Positions 35,636 through 47,600 of a DNA stretch of 64,000 nucleotides are shown one piece after another. The position numbers and the translations under genes were made by a program. The first letter of the stretch is position 1, and each line of letters starts with the position of its first letter. Source of the stretch: Physella acuta (Eukaryota; Mollusca; Gastropoda; Physidae); NCBI RefSeq assembly GCF_028476545.1, contig NW_026733222.1:130001-194000 (forward strand), read 5' to 3'. Below the pieces are notes generated by a model. That model was not told the origin of the DNA and made no database searches. It was given only the letters and a program-made list of their open reading frames with translations.

Positions 35636-35795
35636 TCTTATACAAGGATATATGTATTCTACAAAAGGTTCAAAACTACTGCGACGCCGTGCTACTGTGC
35701 AGTTTATTGGGAACACTGACTATGGCACCTACACATTCATTTTTTTAGAGCACCCCACACTAGTGATATGGGAGGGAACTAAACCAAACCAGTAG
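35636..35795 (+). CDS. possible terminal exon of an unknown gene
   Basis: After GTTTTAAAAG a frame reads LIQGYMYSTKG, then RRRATVQFIGNTDYGTYTFI and LEHPTLVIWEGTKPNQ-stop. A consensus AATAAA poly(A) signal lies 51 bp after the stop (35,846-35,851). The peptide looks like genuine globular protein (alternating hydrophobics, aromatic residues) but I recognise no family, and no upstream exon was found. It could be a captured exon or transposon fragment. Confidence 0.3.
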
Positions 35796-36294
35796 TTGTA
35801 CCCAGCACCCCAGCAGCTGTGTTACCTGACACGGCCTCTGAGTTCAATAAAATTCTTCTAAATTACGTAGTCATTTTCTTTGTTTTATTAATTTATTTTA
35901 TGGAAAAAAAAAGTTATTTGTGGCTGACTATCATTGTATCACTGTCCTCATTTTTTACAGGACCTATAGATGAAAATACCTTCAGCAATTTTTCAATGCC
36001 TGGAGATGTTTTTATTCAAATCATGGCCAACATTTGCATTACGGACATTAATTTATGGAAAATGTCTTGACTAGTTTCTAATGGACTTTATTTGAGTTAA
36101 TCTACATTTATGTTAAAAATTTAACTCAATTTAACACCTTCAATGATTAATATTAACTTACTTAAATACTAGTTTAATGAACACTTGACAACATTACTGT
36201 AATCATGGTTGTATTTAAATTATTATTTATACCTAAATCTGAATACTTGGACATATATTTCTACAAACAGGGGTCTTAAGAAGTGAGTTCCACT

Positions 36295-38932
36295 ATGGTT
36301 GTTGACCCTTTTATTGCCAGCAACATAATGGCTGCATTAGGCAAGCTGGACCCAGGGGATAATTTTTCAGACTTCACAGTCATTGTTGACGGCAAAGAGT
36401 TCCAGTGTCATCGTTTTATCCTCAATGCCTGCTCTGGGTTTTTCTCCGCTCTGCTGAGATCAGGCATGAAGGAGAGTATTGAGAACAGGGTAACTGTTGA
36501 AGGAATCTCCAGCGGAGTGTTCTCCCTTATCTTAGATTCCCTGTACAAAGGAGAAAATGTTTTAACTCAAGAAAACGTGATTGACGTGTGGTACGCTGTC
36601 AACCTGCTACAAATCAGTTTCCTGGTCTCCGAGTGTGAGAAGTTTGTGGTTGATAATTTAATCTCCAACAATAATTTAGGTGTGTATAGACACGCCCAGA
36701 CATTAGATTCCAAGACTGTGAAGAAAGCTATTTTAGACGTGGTTGTGAAAGAGTTTGAGAAATATTCTCACACCCCGTGGCTACAGGAGCTCTACCCTGA
36801 GGACATCCAGTACCTGGCCGAACAAGATGACCTGCAGGTGTCCTCGGAGGATGTTGTGGTGTCTGCTATATTAAAGTGGGCCTCGTACAGCTGTGAGGAT
36901 GACAGGGACGTGAAACAAAGTATTATCATAAAGCAGTCTGGTGAAGGGGACCAGACAGATGTAGCCAGAGATGAACAAGGTATTTTTTGTTTTTTTTTTA
37001 ATTTTTTAACTCATGTCCCAAACATAGAGTAAATTGACCTTAATGCTCATTTATGATATAAAGTTAGGTACCTTTGCTTTCTCACTTGCATTTTTTTTTA
37101 ATCTGACTGATGTTTTATTTACTCATTTCCGAAATACAAAGAAAATTGACAACCATGAAAATTTAGGCCTATTTTATAAAGTTAGGAACTTTTGATTTTC
37201 TCAATTTTTATTTTTATCAAAATTTTCAAGATAATCTACTTGTATTAAACTAGTTTTTACTTTTTCATTAATAACACATAACCCTAACCCCAAATCCTAA
37301 AAGTTAAGGTATTATTATGAACTATTTCTGTGACACATGTATGGATATTTTTTTACTTTGCTTCACTCGCATCTTATCAACAAAAATAATTGTAAGTGAT
37401 ATGGCTCAAAGGATTAAGGATGTCAAACTTTTTATATCCCATATTTTCTGAACAAATAGATCTAATTTTTTACTTGCAAATTGTAACTTCTATTGTAAAA
37501 ATTGTAAATTCTATTACTGAGTCTTGGTTGTTGAATTATATTAAATTTATATTTTTGTTACTTAAAGAAGAAATTACAAGAATTATATGATCTCTAATTC
37601 TAAAACACTGACGTTTTTTTTTCAAAATATTAATTTTTAAAAATTCAGTTTAGTTTTTGTATACAGTTTATAATTATAATTTTTTCCCTTTTGTTTAGAT
37701 GTAAGCACTTTATATACAGTTTATGATTATAATTTTTTCCCCTTTGTTTAGATGTAAACACTTCAGGGGACAGAGCAGTTGCTGATGCTCTAGAAGACAG
37801 CAAGCAACAGAGCAGTGAGCTGTTAGCCTGCTCCAGACACAGACAGCAGTACCTGGGCAGTCTCCTGAAGGCATGCCGGATTTCTCTGGTCTCTGCAGAC
37901 TGTATAGAAGCGCTGATGAACAACGACATGGTCCTAGAGAACAAGCAGGCCATGTCTGCCGTCCGTCAAGCCGTCATGTCACACCTCAAGCCCATGCCCT
38001 GGTCCTTCTCATCTTTTCACCGGGCTTCAAGTTCAATGGACAACGTGGCTGTTTTCATTGAGAAAAAGTACGTTAAAGCTTACAGCTTGAGAAGAAATAA
38101 AACATACTTTGTTAGCAGTTTGCCCACATCAGGTGAAGGCAGTTTGTCATTGTCTGTCATCAATAACAACCTCTTCGCCTTGACGGTGTTTTCTAAAGGA
38201 GGTTTCTATTCCCCGAGTATCTTGCTGCACCACCAGATTGAACAAGACAAATGGTGCCAGGTTTTGGAAAACTTGCCGCTCCAGCAAGCCTTCGTCGCCC
38301 TTGACAACTATGTTTACCTTTTCAACAGCGCCAACATTTGCAGGTTCCCGGTCAGCGCTTTAATCAGCAGAGACACTGCCCTGGAGAAAATCTGCCCCTC
38401 CCCGCTGAATAAGAGCATCAACGTCTACGCCACCGTCACCCACAACAAAAAAATTATTTACTTTTGTGGCGATAACCAACGGTCATCGGGTTTGGTGTTT
38501 TGCCTGAACACCCAGACCAACACCATCAACACCTTGGAGAACATTGAGATGGCTGACAACTTCATAACTTTTAAAGATGAACTAAACACGTACATATTGT
38601 ACGACAACGGAACCCTCCAGCGCGTTAAAGACCACCCTGACAAAGGCGTTGATTTTTTATTCATGACAAAACTTTGGGGGTTCTGCTGGAAAGTACAAGG
38701 CGCCATCGCTTTCAACAGACACCTGTATCTGTTTGGTAAGTCCACGTCAGTGTCCCCTGGGGACGTTCTGGACAACACTGAGGCCAGGTGGTCTACATGC
38801 TTGGCTGGGTACTTTGACCACATCAAAGTTGTTTTTGTGGACAGCAGGTGTCAGTGTTTGCCCATGATTATGCCCAAGAGTTGGATGGATGAGACAGACA
38901 AAAATTGCAAGCCCAAATCTAACTGGGATTAA
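36295..38932 (+). CDS. BTB-BACK (kelch-like family) protein, two exons
   Basis: Exons 36,295-36,979 and 37,752-38,932 join in phase to 621 codons plus TAA. An in-frame TAA at 36,277 and an acceptor at 36,269-36,270 (CAAACAG|GGG) place the ATG at 36,295 with an untranslated upstream exon likely. Residues ~20-120 form a BTB/POZ fold ([31 protein letters not shown]). Residues ~125-225 form a BACK domain ([31 protein letters not shown]). The second half aligns in layout with a kelch propeller but lacks repeated GG motifs, so the blades are degenerate. Family members dimerise through BTB and bring substrates to Cullin-3 ubiquitin ligases; this protein's substrate is unknown. Confidence 0.88.
36980..37751 (+). 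other. intron of the BTB-BACK gene with a duplicated acceptor
   Basis: Begins GTATTT after CAAG and ends TTTGTTTAG. The last 53 bp, including pyrimidine tract, AG and first exon bases, are tandemly duplicated (CAGTTTATAATTATAATTTT at 37,664 and CAGTTTATGATTATAATTTT at 37,717). Using the upstream AG (37,697-37,698) would add 53 bp and reach an in-frame TAG at once, so only the downstream AG gives the full protein. Confidence 0.85.
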
Positions 38933-38940
38933 TAAGATAT

Positions 38941-38942
38941 AC

Positions 38943-39003
<61 letters not shown>

Positions 39004-39237
39004 TAGATATATATAGATATATATAGATATATATAGATATATATAGATATATATAGATATATATAGATATATATAGATATATATAGATATATATAGATAT
39101 ATATAGATATATATAGGTATATATAGGTATATATAGATATATATAGATATAGATATATATCTATATAGATATAGATATATATCTATATAGATATAGATAT
39201 ATATTTAGATATGTATAGATATATATATATATATTCA
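38941..39237. repeat. (TA)n and (TATAGA)n microsatellite
   Basis: Begins 9 bp after the BTB-BACK stop codon, in what must be its 3' untranslated region: about 60 bp of pure TA, then roughly 200 bp of TATAGATA-type units. A poly(A) signal AATAAA follows at 39,257-39,262. Confidence 0.9.
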
Positions 39238-39256
39238 TTATCGTTATTATTGTCCA

Positions 39257-39262
39257 AATAAA
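39257..39262 (+). terminator. candidate poly(A) signal of the BTB-BACK gene
   Basis: AATAAA 325 bp after the stop codon, just past the microsatellite. A second AATAAA occurs at about 39,290. Usage cannot be judged from sequence. Confidence 0.4.
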
Positions 39263-39411
39263 AATTTGAAAAATCTGTGCCTTTTTAAAATAAAGATAAG
39301 GCAGTCCATTTTGTGCTGCTAATATGATGCAGATGGATCCTATAGTCAATTTCTTGTTTAGGCCATGATGAGCAAAGTCATTATATGACCAGCTAGCCAT
39401 ATGTTTTCTCT

Positions 39412-39465
39412 ATGTAAGTCAGGTACCCATCCAGGGCAGAGTAAACTCAAGAGTGTTGTTGGTCA
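39412..39465 (-). mobile_element. SINE fragment
   Basis: CAGGTACCCATCCAGGGCAG with AGTAAACTCA nearby matches the core of the SINE at 45,870-46,220 (CAGGTACCCATCAGAGTTGG). Only about 50 bp can be recognised. Confidence 0.35.
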
Positions 39466-42029
39466 GGTCAGAATCAAAACCCAGTTATTGCCCTGGATGA
39501 ATTTTTGTCCCTTTTTGTAACATGATAATATTTTAAAGGTATTAAACTATGTGAATATTGAACTGCTACATTTTTTAAGTTTAGGCAGTCATGCATAAAT
39601 TCATTTACATGTTTAGGGTGAAGCAGGCCTCAGACTTTTCTGATATGTGGGAGGGGTATTATAGGAGTGTGATATTGTATTTATTTTTAGTTTTGTGAGA
39701 TCAAAAAGAAAACTTGATTTGTTTTAATGGTTAGATGGAACTTGTATGACATCATTCTAAGGAGTCTTGTTTTTTTGCTACATTGTGTTTCAATCAAGTA
39801 GTGATAGCTAAATGGTAAAAAGCATGCTATTCATGGATGATTACTAGTCTACACCATGTAAAATGCCCTTTTTAAAATATAGAAAATGTAATGAAACCAC
39901 ATTTTATATTTTTATCAATATTTTGTGTGTTATTTAGCTTTTTAAATTTTGCACAGAATGGTTAGATTAAACATTCATGACAATGTAATTTAATATTAAA
40001 ATACCCATTAGCACTATGCTATATTTGTAAATTTAGAAAAAAATAAAGTAGGGGTCACTGGCTAAATAAAGAGGTAAAGCTTTTATGTGCCATATATTAT
40101 TTTTACAGTACTTATTAATATAATTTAATATATACATGACCTTTTTCCCCAGCACTAAGTACATTCCAGTGTTATTTCACATGTTAATTATACATGTTAT
40201 AATTTATTTATCTCTTAGTTTATTCCTTTGCAATTTTTGCCTTTAGTAATTGCATCTAGTGAGCTTCTGTTTAATTTTTTTTAGTTTTTGTTTTAGTTTG
40301 TATACACATTTATGAATTAGTTAAATGAAATTGTTCTCTAGATTATGTATTTTGTTGGGGGGGAATTTGTGTTTTTAACTTTTGTATTGTAATGAGATTA
40401 TATACTGTGATTTATTGACTGATCAGCTTTTGATCAATCATAATTTTTTTAATGCTTTTTGCATTTACTACAATACCGCTTATATGTGTGATATCATTTT
40501 AGAGGGTTTTCTTTTTTTACAATTAGTATTTTTTGACCTACGCAATATATAATATATATTTTGTTTTACAGCACTGGATGTTAGCTATAGTTCTGGTTGT
40601 GCATTGTTTTTTGACTGTCAGTTTGATGGGAGTACATTTTGCTACCTATAACATAACTACTATTAAATCTTTTTATCTACATGTGTAAATTGTATTGTTA
40701 TATTTTGGTCAATGTGCATCAGTAGTTGCTTGTTTCATTATCAAACAGACTGACTTTGCAAAGTTATGTGACGTAAAAAAAAATAATGATGTAATTATTT
40801 ATTTTTAGTATCTATTTTTAGGTTTCTGTATTAACACCAACCTTATGAAATTAATTACTGACATGTAAAAAATTTTGAAAAAAAAATTAACTGGCATATT
40901 TATCTTGTCATAGCTTTAAACTTTAAGCTACACACCAAGCTGATACAAACTACACACATACACCACATCTTCACACACTGCATTGATGAAAAAGAATGAA
41001 CACAGATACTGCATGTTGTCACTGAACATTATATTCTGATCTTCAAGTACTAAATTAAAAACCATTTAAAATAGAATTATTTCAACCAAACAAATATCCC
41101 ATAATATTTAAAAAAAAACAATGTACACAAAACAAGAGTCCTTACAATGGTAATGAATCAAACAAAAAAAAAACAATGCAGGTCTGAAACTATCTTGAAT
41201 CGGTCTATAAAAACTGCCTATAGCTGCATGAAATAGGACAATATTATGAATGGCTGTTATGAGGAAATGAAAGACAAATAATTATAAAATTACATCAGTT
41301 TCTATAGACTACTCGAGTTTAGAGTCAAACTTGAAATTCATATGCAAAAATATAAAACTGGCTTACTTTAAACAGGCACATTTGTCTAAAGAACTAAAAA
41401 GATTATTTACAACAAAAATGTAAAATGGAAATACATTTTTTTTTTCTTTATTTTAACAAGAGTCAAGACATCTGTCTTGTATCATACAATTTTTTGAGTT
41501 ATGTCCCCTTACTTGCCAGGACTAGTGTCAACACTGTACAAGTATATACAGACTCTCCAACCAAAATAACTGTGGCTGCTTGTGTAAGACTTGTGTACAC
41601 AGCTGGGCTAAATCTCTGTATACATTTGTTTATATATTTACATAACCAGTAAACATCAAATTACACTGAAATAATTGTGACTTCACAGATCAATGTCACA
41701 ATGTAATTAACATTTTTAAAATTTTATTTTACATTACCAAGACAAGCTTCTACATTTTGTATGTAGATATTAAAAAGCACATTATAATTTGACACTGTAT
41801 TCTTGTTGAAAAATTAAATCTTAAAAAATTAATCTATTTAATATTTATATAACAAAACCGTAACACTAAACAAAAATTACTGCCATTTGTTTCGTATATA
41901 AATTTGTTGATACTTTTGGAGTAAAAAATATCACCACCTGACCATTCTGATCACCAACAAATTAGCTGCAATACTAGTGCTACCATTACAACAGCTAGTA
42001 TTAAACAATATTATTGTTATTATATTCAA
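39466..42029. other. convergent intergenic region, part 1
   Basis: AT-rich DNA between the converging BTB-BACK and Schnurri-like genes. It probably holds 3' untranslated sequence of one or both; several AATAAA-type hexamers occur on each strand. The 75-codon frame at 41,425 has no domain. No RNA gene recognised. Confidence 0.45.
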
Positions 42030-42434
42030 CAAGCCGACCCGCTGCGTATCATACGCCGCTATTTAGTTGTTTTTTCTACTTTTCAGTTATTTATAATTTG
42101 TGAATTCGACAGTACCAATGCTGCCACTGAAAATATTTGCTTAAAACACTAAACCCCCCTTCCCCCCTCCCCACGTGAAAGCAGCCTCCTCTTACTTACC
42201 TCCTCTAAGTTTAAAATCGTTTCAAACTAAATTATCTGCCCCTAATAGCCGTCACCAAACACGTCTCTATGATTGTAAAATGTAAACAGCGTGAACCACA
42301 GCTCACCAGACCATGTGAGGGGGTGGGTGTGTGGGGGGGGGGTGTGGTAGCGATAGAGAGGAAGAGAGGGGACTGTAAGGCGCGCTTTGCAGCTTGTTTT
42401 CTAACGGCTCCCAGAAGAGAATTATATATATAGA
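42030..42434 (-). mobile_element. Helitron-like non-autonomous element, third copy
   Basis: On the minus strand it begins after A with TCTATATATATAATTCTC, continues GGGAGCCGTTAGAAAACAAG, and ends with the intact hairpin GCGTA-TGA-TACGC, AGCGGGTCGGCTTG, then host T. It is the same family as the pair at 20,676-21,381 and its best-preserved end. Flanks show no target duplication. It lies 3' of the Schnurri-like gene. Confidence 0.6.
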
Positions 42435-43534
42435 TACTAACAAATCAAAATATTCTTCAAAACTAGAATGATGCTTTCTTTTATATTACACTCTAGAAGG
42501 AGAAATTAGCTTCAAATTAGACTTCATAGAGTTTATAACAGATTTTGAAAAAAAAATGATGGGACAGAATTTTCATATAACTCAACAAGTTTTACAAAGT
42601 ATTAAGAATATAAATTATACTTCTTGCTTTTGATGTTTAAAAAAATAGCATACAGAGTATTTTTTATTCAAACAGAAAGGCACTTACATTCTAGTGCTCT
42701 CCCTTCAATTATTTCCACAACAGTTACTGCCCATTTATTTTGAGGTACAAAACAAAACACCAAAAAAACTAACAACAAAAAAGGAGGAAAAAAAGTAACA
42801 CAAAGATGAGAAGTATCTCTAAAATATCACAGACCAGATAATGATACTGAATGCATGAGTCAAGCTTTTCCTTGTTAACCAGAGCTCACCTACGGAGCTG
42901 TGTGACAATGGAATGATGGGTTTAACACTTGTCTGTCACATAAGACTGGCAGAGTCATGTACATTGGAGGAAAGTAAACGTATAAAAACCGGGATTATGG
43001 CAGTTTATGGTGATGGTATTCACTGATCATCAATAACAATAATAATGTATCCAGAAATTTTTTTCAAAGCATTCATTTGTTATTACATAAATTTTCATTT
43101 TACAATTATTATAAATTAATGAAATCAACATTTTGAACACTGCATATATTAAAAATAAAAGCATGAGTAGAAAATCTAAATTAATGTTCATGGTTTGTAT
43201 TTAACATAACAGGTACATCTATGAAGGAGGGGACACAAAAATAAAAAGTGTACAACAAATGTTTAAGGAAACAAAAAAATATGGTAAATGTAATTTTCAG
43301 CTAATTCTTTCTTGAGAGTTGAAAATTGTGAAAGCTTTTGTTGAGCTTTGGTATTGCTTTCTCACCAATTTTATAACAAAAGTTGAGACAAACTGTCATT
43401 CAGAAATGTTCTTAACTAACACAATAAGCAGCTTAAGAGTAAAAAAAAAAACTTTTCAACAAAAAATATTACAAGTGTTTTGATATAAAATCCATCTCAC
43501 ATCCATAGCATACACAAGTATATTCTATAAAATC
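42435..43534 (-). other. probable 3' untranslated region of the Schnurri-like gene
   Basis: AT-rich sequence directly downstream of the stop codon on the minus strand, free of competing open frames and repeats. A minus-strand AATAAA lies at about 42,659-42,664. Transcript end is not determinable here. Confidence 0.35.
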
Positions 43535-44683
43535 TTACATCCCATAATAAGTTTGAGGCAAGAGTAGAGGGTCAGGTGTTTCCTGGGCACCCTCCTCCCC
43601 CTCCCCTCGGTGACTAGTGTCGTAGCTGCTCTGAGCCTCCATGTGCTCATGTCTGTCTCTAGAATTCCCGTTATCGTCCACTACAAGTGGGTTATTCCCT
43701 GTCAACATCTGTGAGGAATTTCCTGGCGCTTCCTCTTGCCGGTAGACATGGTGGACACTGTCGGTCTGCGACGCTGACCTGTGACTAAACAAACTACCGG
43801 AAAACTGGTTCCACTTGGGTGAATCTGACGAGGACGAAAACGAACTGCTGGATTCGACATTTTCTAGCCTCGATGTCCTGGGAGACAAATTTATATTCCC
43901 AGGGTCAATGACCTGCGACATCATCATGACGTTATTGTTCAGGCCAATGTTAGACTGGACATTGGTCAAGCCCTGAAGCTGAGCGTGCTGGTAAGGATTG
44001 GGTGATAGCCGGCGCTGACCCCACTGTTGTGGGTCATCCTTGTTCCAGCCCATCACCTTTTCGCTTGACGTCTGTTCATTTGACCCTTGAACTTTATCAA
44101 CAGAGCTGTACATTTTACTGTCTAGACTAAACTGAGAAACTCTATCACTGCCTTGTATACTTTCTTCGTATTCCATTTTCTCCTCCGACTTCCCCAAACT
44201 CCTGTTGTTGTTATCCATGAATTCTTGCGACACAAAACTCCTGTCTAGTGCTTGACCAGGACTTAACTCCTCACCTGCCTGAAACTGTTTGTTTGCTCTA
44301 TTTAACTGAAGCTTATACTGCATTTTAGGCTCTGGGTTTTCGAGGGTTAAATTCAATTTTTCACTACCGAGATGCTGATTGATAAGATATGGCTGGTTCA
44401 TGGAGCTAGATATATCCACATGTGGATAACTAGTGGATAAGCTAGTTGGTACGGATGTCTTGTCGTTATGACTGACAATGTTAGTGTTTGACTGCAGGCT
44501 GGAAGTCATGATGTACTCCTGCCTGCTTGACGCTTGCACGGTTGACTGTCCAGATGACTGCATCTTTAAGTCAGCTTGGATGTTCTGACGTATGGATGTG
44601 GATGAGTGGCTGGAGTAGTGGCTCTGGAGATCCGCCTGCAGAGCAAACGTATCCCCACAGTTGCCACATATGTACGGCCTTTC
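43535..44683 (-). CDS. shn/HIVEP: last exon: third C-terminal finger and disordered tail
   Basis: Starts [16 protein letters not shown] with H at the expected spacing (C-x2-C-x12-H-x3-H). About 345 residues of Gln/Ser/Asn-rich tail follow, ending [10 protein letters not shown]-stop. The ATG at 44,563 is internal. No further domain seen. Confidence 0.92.
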   Translation of the reverse strand, partial: ERPYICGNCGDTFALQADLQSHYSSHSSTSIRQNIQADLKMQSSGQSTVQASSRQEYIMTSSLQSNTNIVSHNDKTSVPTSLSTSYPHVDISSSMNQPYLINQHLGSEKLNLTLENPEPKMQYKLQLNRANKQFQAGEELSPGQALDRSFVSQEFMDNNNRSLGKSEEKMEYEESIQGSDRVSQFSLDSKMYSSVDKVQGSNEQTSSEKVMGWNKDDPQQWGQRRLSPNPYQHAQLQGLTNVQSNIGLNNNVMMMSQVIDPGNINLSPRTSRLENVESSSSFSSSSDSPKWNQFSGSLFSHRSASQTDSVHHVYRQEEAPGNSSQMLTGNNPLVVDDNGNSRDRHEHMEAQSSYDTSHRGEGEEGAQETPDPLLLPQTYYGM

Positions 44684-47600
44684 CTAGAGAACACAAAACA
44701 TAAAACTACATCAAACAGGGAACATAACTCTACTGTAAATGTTTTATATTTTTAAAAGAGTTTAATTTATAAGAAAATTATTTTCTTTTTAAAACATAAC
44801 ATTTCAAGTTTAACTTTAAAGACTGGTTGTAATGAACTACACTTATTAGGTACACAATATAACAAAATGAAATTTAATTAAATTTTGAAACGTATTCTAA
44901 AAGTATTTTTTTTAAATTCTGGTGAAACTAAACCAACATTTATCCATTCGTAGATATAAGAATATAAAAAGATATAAAATACATAAAAGATATAAAAAAA
45001 TATAAAGAACATAAAAGATATAAAAAAAAATAAAGAACATAAAAGATATAAAAAGCCGAGCTAAATGTTTCTCACCTGACCATGAGTCAACAGGTGAATC
45101 CTCAAAGACTGGGAGTTGGTAAAGCCAGCATCACAGTACTCACACACATGAGGGCGGAGCTCCGCATGGTTCACTAGGTGAGCCTGGGGAGAAACACATC
45201 AAAACATTCAAGCAATTTTTACAGTCATGTTTTGTGACTTCTACATTTGAAAAGATCATAGGTCAGCGACACGCCTGTAACAGTCAAATGTGGGAGTATC
45301 TGTGTGGGGTGAATGCATGTTTCGAGTGGAGGTGTAAAAATGCTATGTAAGAATATAAATCTACAAAATATTGTGGGCAGGGCCATGCGCAAAAAAGAAA
45401 AGAGGAAGTGCAGTAGATTGAAGGTGAAAATCGTTGTTTTGGTAGTGTAGCTGCTGTATCTGTGATATCAATAAAATTGTAAAAATCACCAGGATAAGGG
45501 TTGTTTGGTGTTATCTATCAGGCCTTAAAATATAATAACACAACAGTGATGCGGTTTGTATTTGCCTTTAATTTGTGCCATGAAGTTGGCTGAACAAACA
45601 GGGTGTGACAACGCCCTTCTGACTTAACAATACTATGCTTAATTACGTTGGGTTGACATTTGGGGGTTAGCAAATGTATGCTCAACTACTTGACGGCCAT
45701 CACTTACACTATTAGACTCAGCTAACTGATAATCTGTGTAATGCCTTGTGACCTTACAAGTTTTTTACACTTGTTAACAGTTTATAAATATGCATTTTTA
45801 AATATTAATATAATAAAGGGAAAAGGATACTTCTATCTTAAAAATTATTTAAGAAAGTTTATTTAAAGGTAAAGTACTCATTAAATTGACAGTCCATGGG
45901 GCAGGTGAAGTAGAGTTAAACTGCTTCAATGAACTCTGCGTTTGATAGTGTGGTCAGCACTATGCCCAGTCACCTCTTTCCCTAATGTGAACCAGGTACC
46001 CATCAGAGTTGGGTGGACTCATAGACAACGTTCCCTCTAAGCTGCGTGGTTGCTGAGCTGCCGCGCAGTGATTTTGTAAAATTAATATAACCTTGTATAA
46101 GAATGTTAGAACACCGCGCAAACAAAATATACATTGCACACTAGCTTTTTCTTCTTAGAGGGAACATTGCTCACAGATGTCCTACAGACTTGAGCCCATG
46201 ATGCGAACTTGAGACTTTTATGATAGCAGTTGTATGACCTACCATTTTGTTTATGCATCTTTAGATAGAAACCATGTTTGGACATGCTTAAACATAAAAT
46301 GCCTCACCTTCAACAGATTGACGTTGGTGAAGGTGAGCTCACACAGCATACAAGGGTGGAGCACGGCACCATCAACCAGCTTGGAAGAAAAAGATGAGGT
46401 GGACGTCGTGGCGGGCCTCTGCTGGCTCCCCACCCCTTCGTCAGACTGCCTTGCCGCCATGGTGGCGCTCATGTCCAGACTTGTCTGCGAGACCATGCCA
46501 GAGGTCTTGTAGTCCGGTGGGTCTATGTAGCTGGGCATGCTGAAGCCTCTGGACACTGCAGGTGGGGTGTCCTTGGCTGGAACTGTCAGCTCTTCTGCTG
46601 GTTTAGTGTTCAGCAGACTCACAACAGTGGAGATAGGCTTCAGGAGGTCTGAGATGCCTTTAGCGATTTCTGAGTGTGGGGAGGCTGAGGTGGGGACTGA
46701 GGAGGGGACTGAGGTGGGGACTGAGGAGGGGACTGAGGCTCTAAGGGTGCTAGAGATCCCAGACTGACTGATGCCAGATGTGGCAGAGATTCCAGATTGA
46801 CCTGTGACCCCAGACTGACCTGTGACCCCAGATAGTCCTGACATCCCAATTTGGCCTGTGATGCCAGATGGCACTGAGACCTTAGTTGAGACTGTGACCC
46901 CAGAAGAGATTGTGACCCCTGATGGGACTGTGACCCCAGATGGGACTGTGACCCCAGTTGGGACTGCGACCCCTGATGAAGTTGAGATCTCCTCCAACTT
47001 TTCATCAATCACCAAATGTCCCTCACTTTCTTTTTCAGTCTCTCGGCCCACAGCAGGCTGAGTGAGGCCGTACTTGGCCCTCTTGGCCAGGGACTGTCTC
47101 AGACTTTCAGTCAGGTGAGGAGTGGCCAACACTGTGGCGCTCTCAGTCACAGGTTGATGGGAAAATTTACGTTTGTATGGCGGTCTCTGGAACCTGATGG
47201 CACTAGCAGCACCTGCAGAACAAAAACATTTTTAGTTGAATTATACGTGTTTGTGTAGATTATTACTACGGGAAGACATACATTTTTTTTTAATTTTAAT
47301 TTGTATTACAGGTCTTGTATCAAAATCTATTTTATATGCTCTATGGATCATTAGGTCTGAAAGTAGAACTATATATATATATATATCTTAAATTCTAATG
47401 TTTTTTGCATCGTACAGAACACTGAAGCTATGAGATTGAAACAAAAATTTCTAAACCACTGATGGCTATTTTTACATCATCTGTATGTATTAATCACTGC
47501 TGCTTACAAAAATATCTTAGAAATCAGGGTAAAAAAAATTGAACATTAAGCATAAATCAAGCACCAGTGCCACTTTTAGTACCACCAGGATATCATCTTT

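Noticed and set aside
35961-36070. Exon-like stretch after TTTTTTACAG (GPIDENTFSNFSMPGDVF...)
   Set aside because: A fair acceptor but a short frame with no donor, homology or poly(A) signal; it may be part of an untranslated exon.
36283-36294. GTG start four codons upstream of the BTB-BACK ATG
   Set aside because: Animal nuclear genes rarely start at GTG, and an in-frame TAA at 36,277 plus a downstream ATG at 36,295 explain the frame.
46534-47061. Plus- and minus-strand frames overlapping the hexapeptide region ([25 protein letters not shown])
   Set aside because: Shadows of an 18-bp coding repeat; only the frame that joins neighbouring exons and completes zinc fingers is real.
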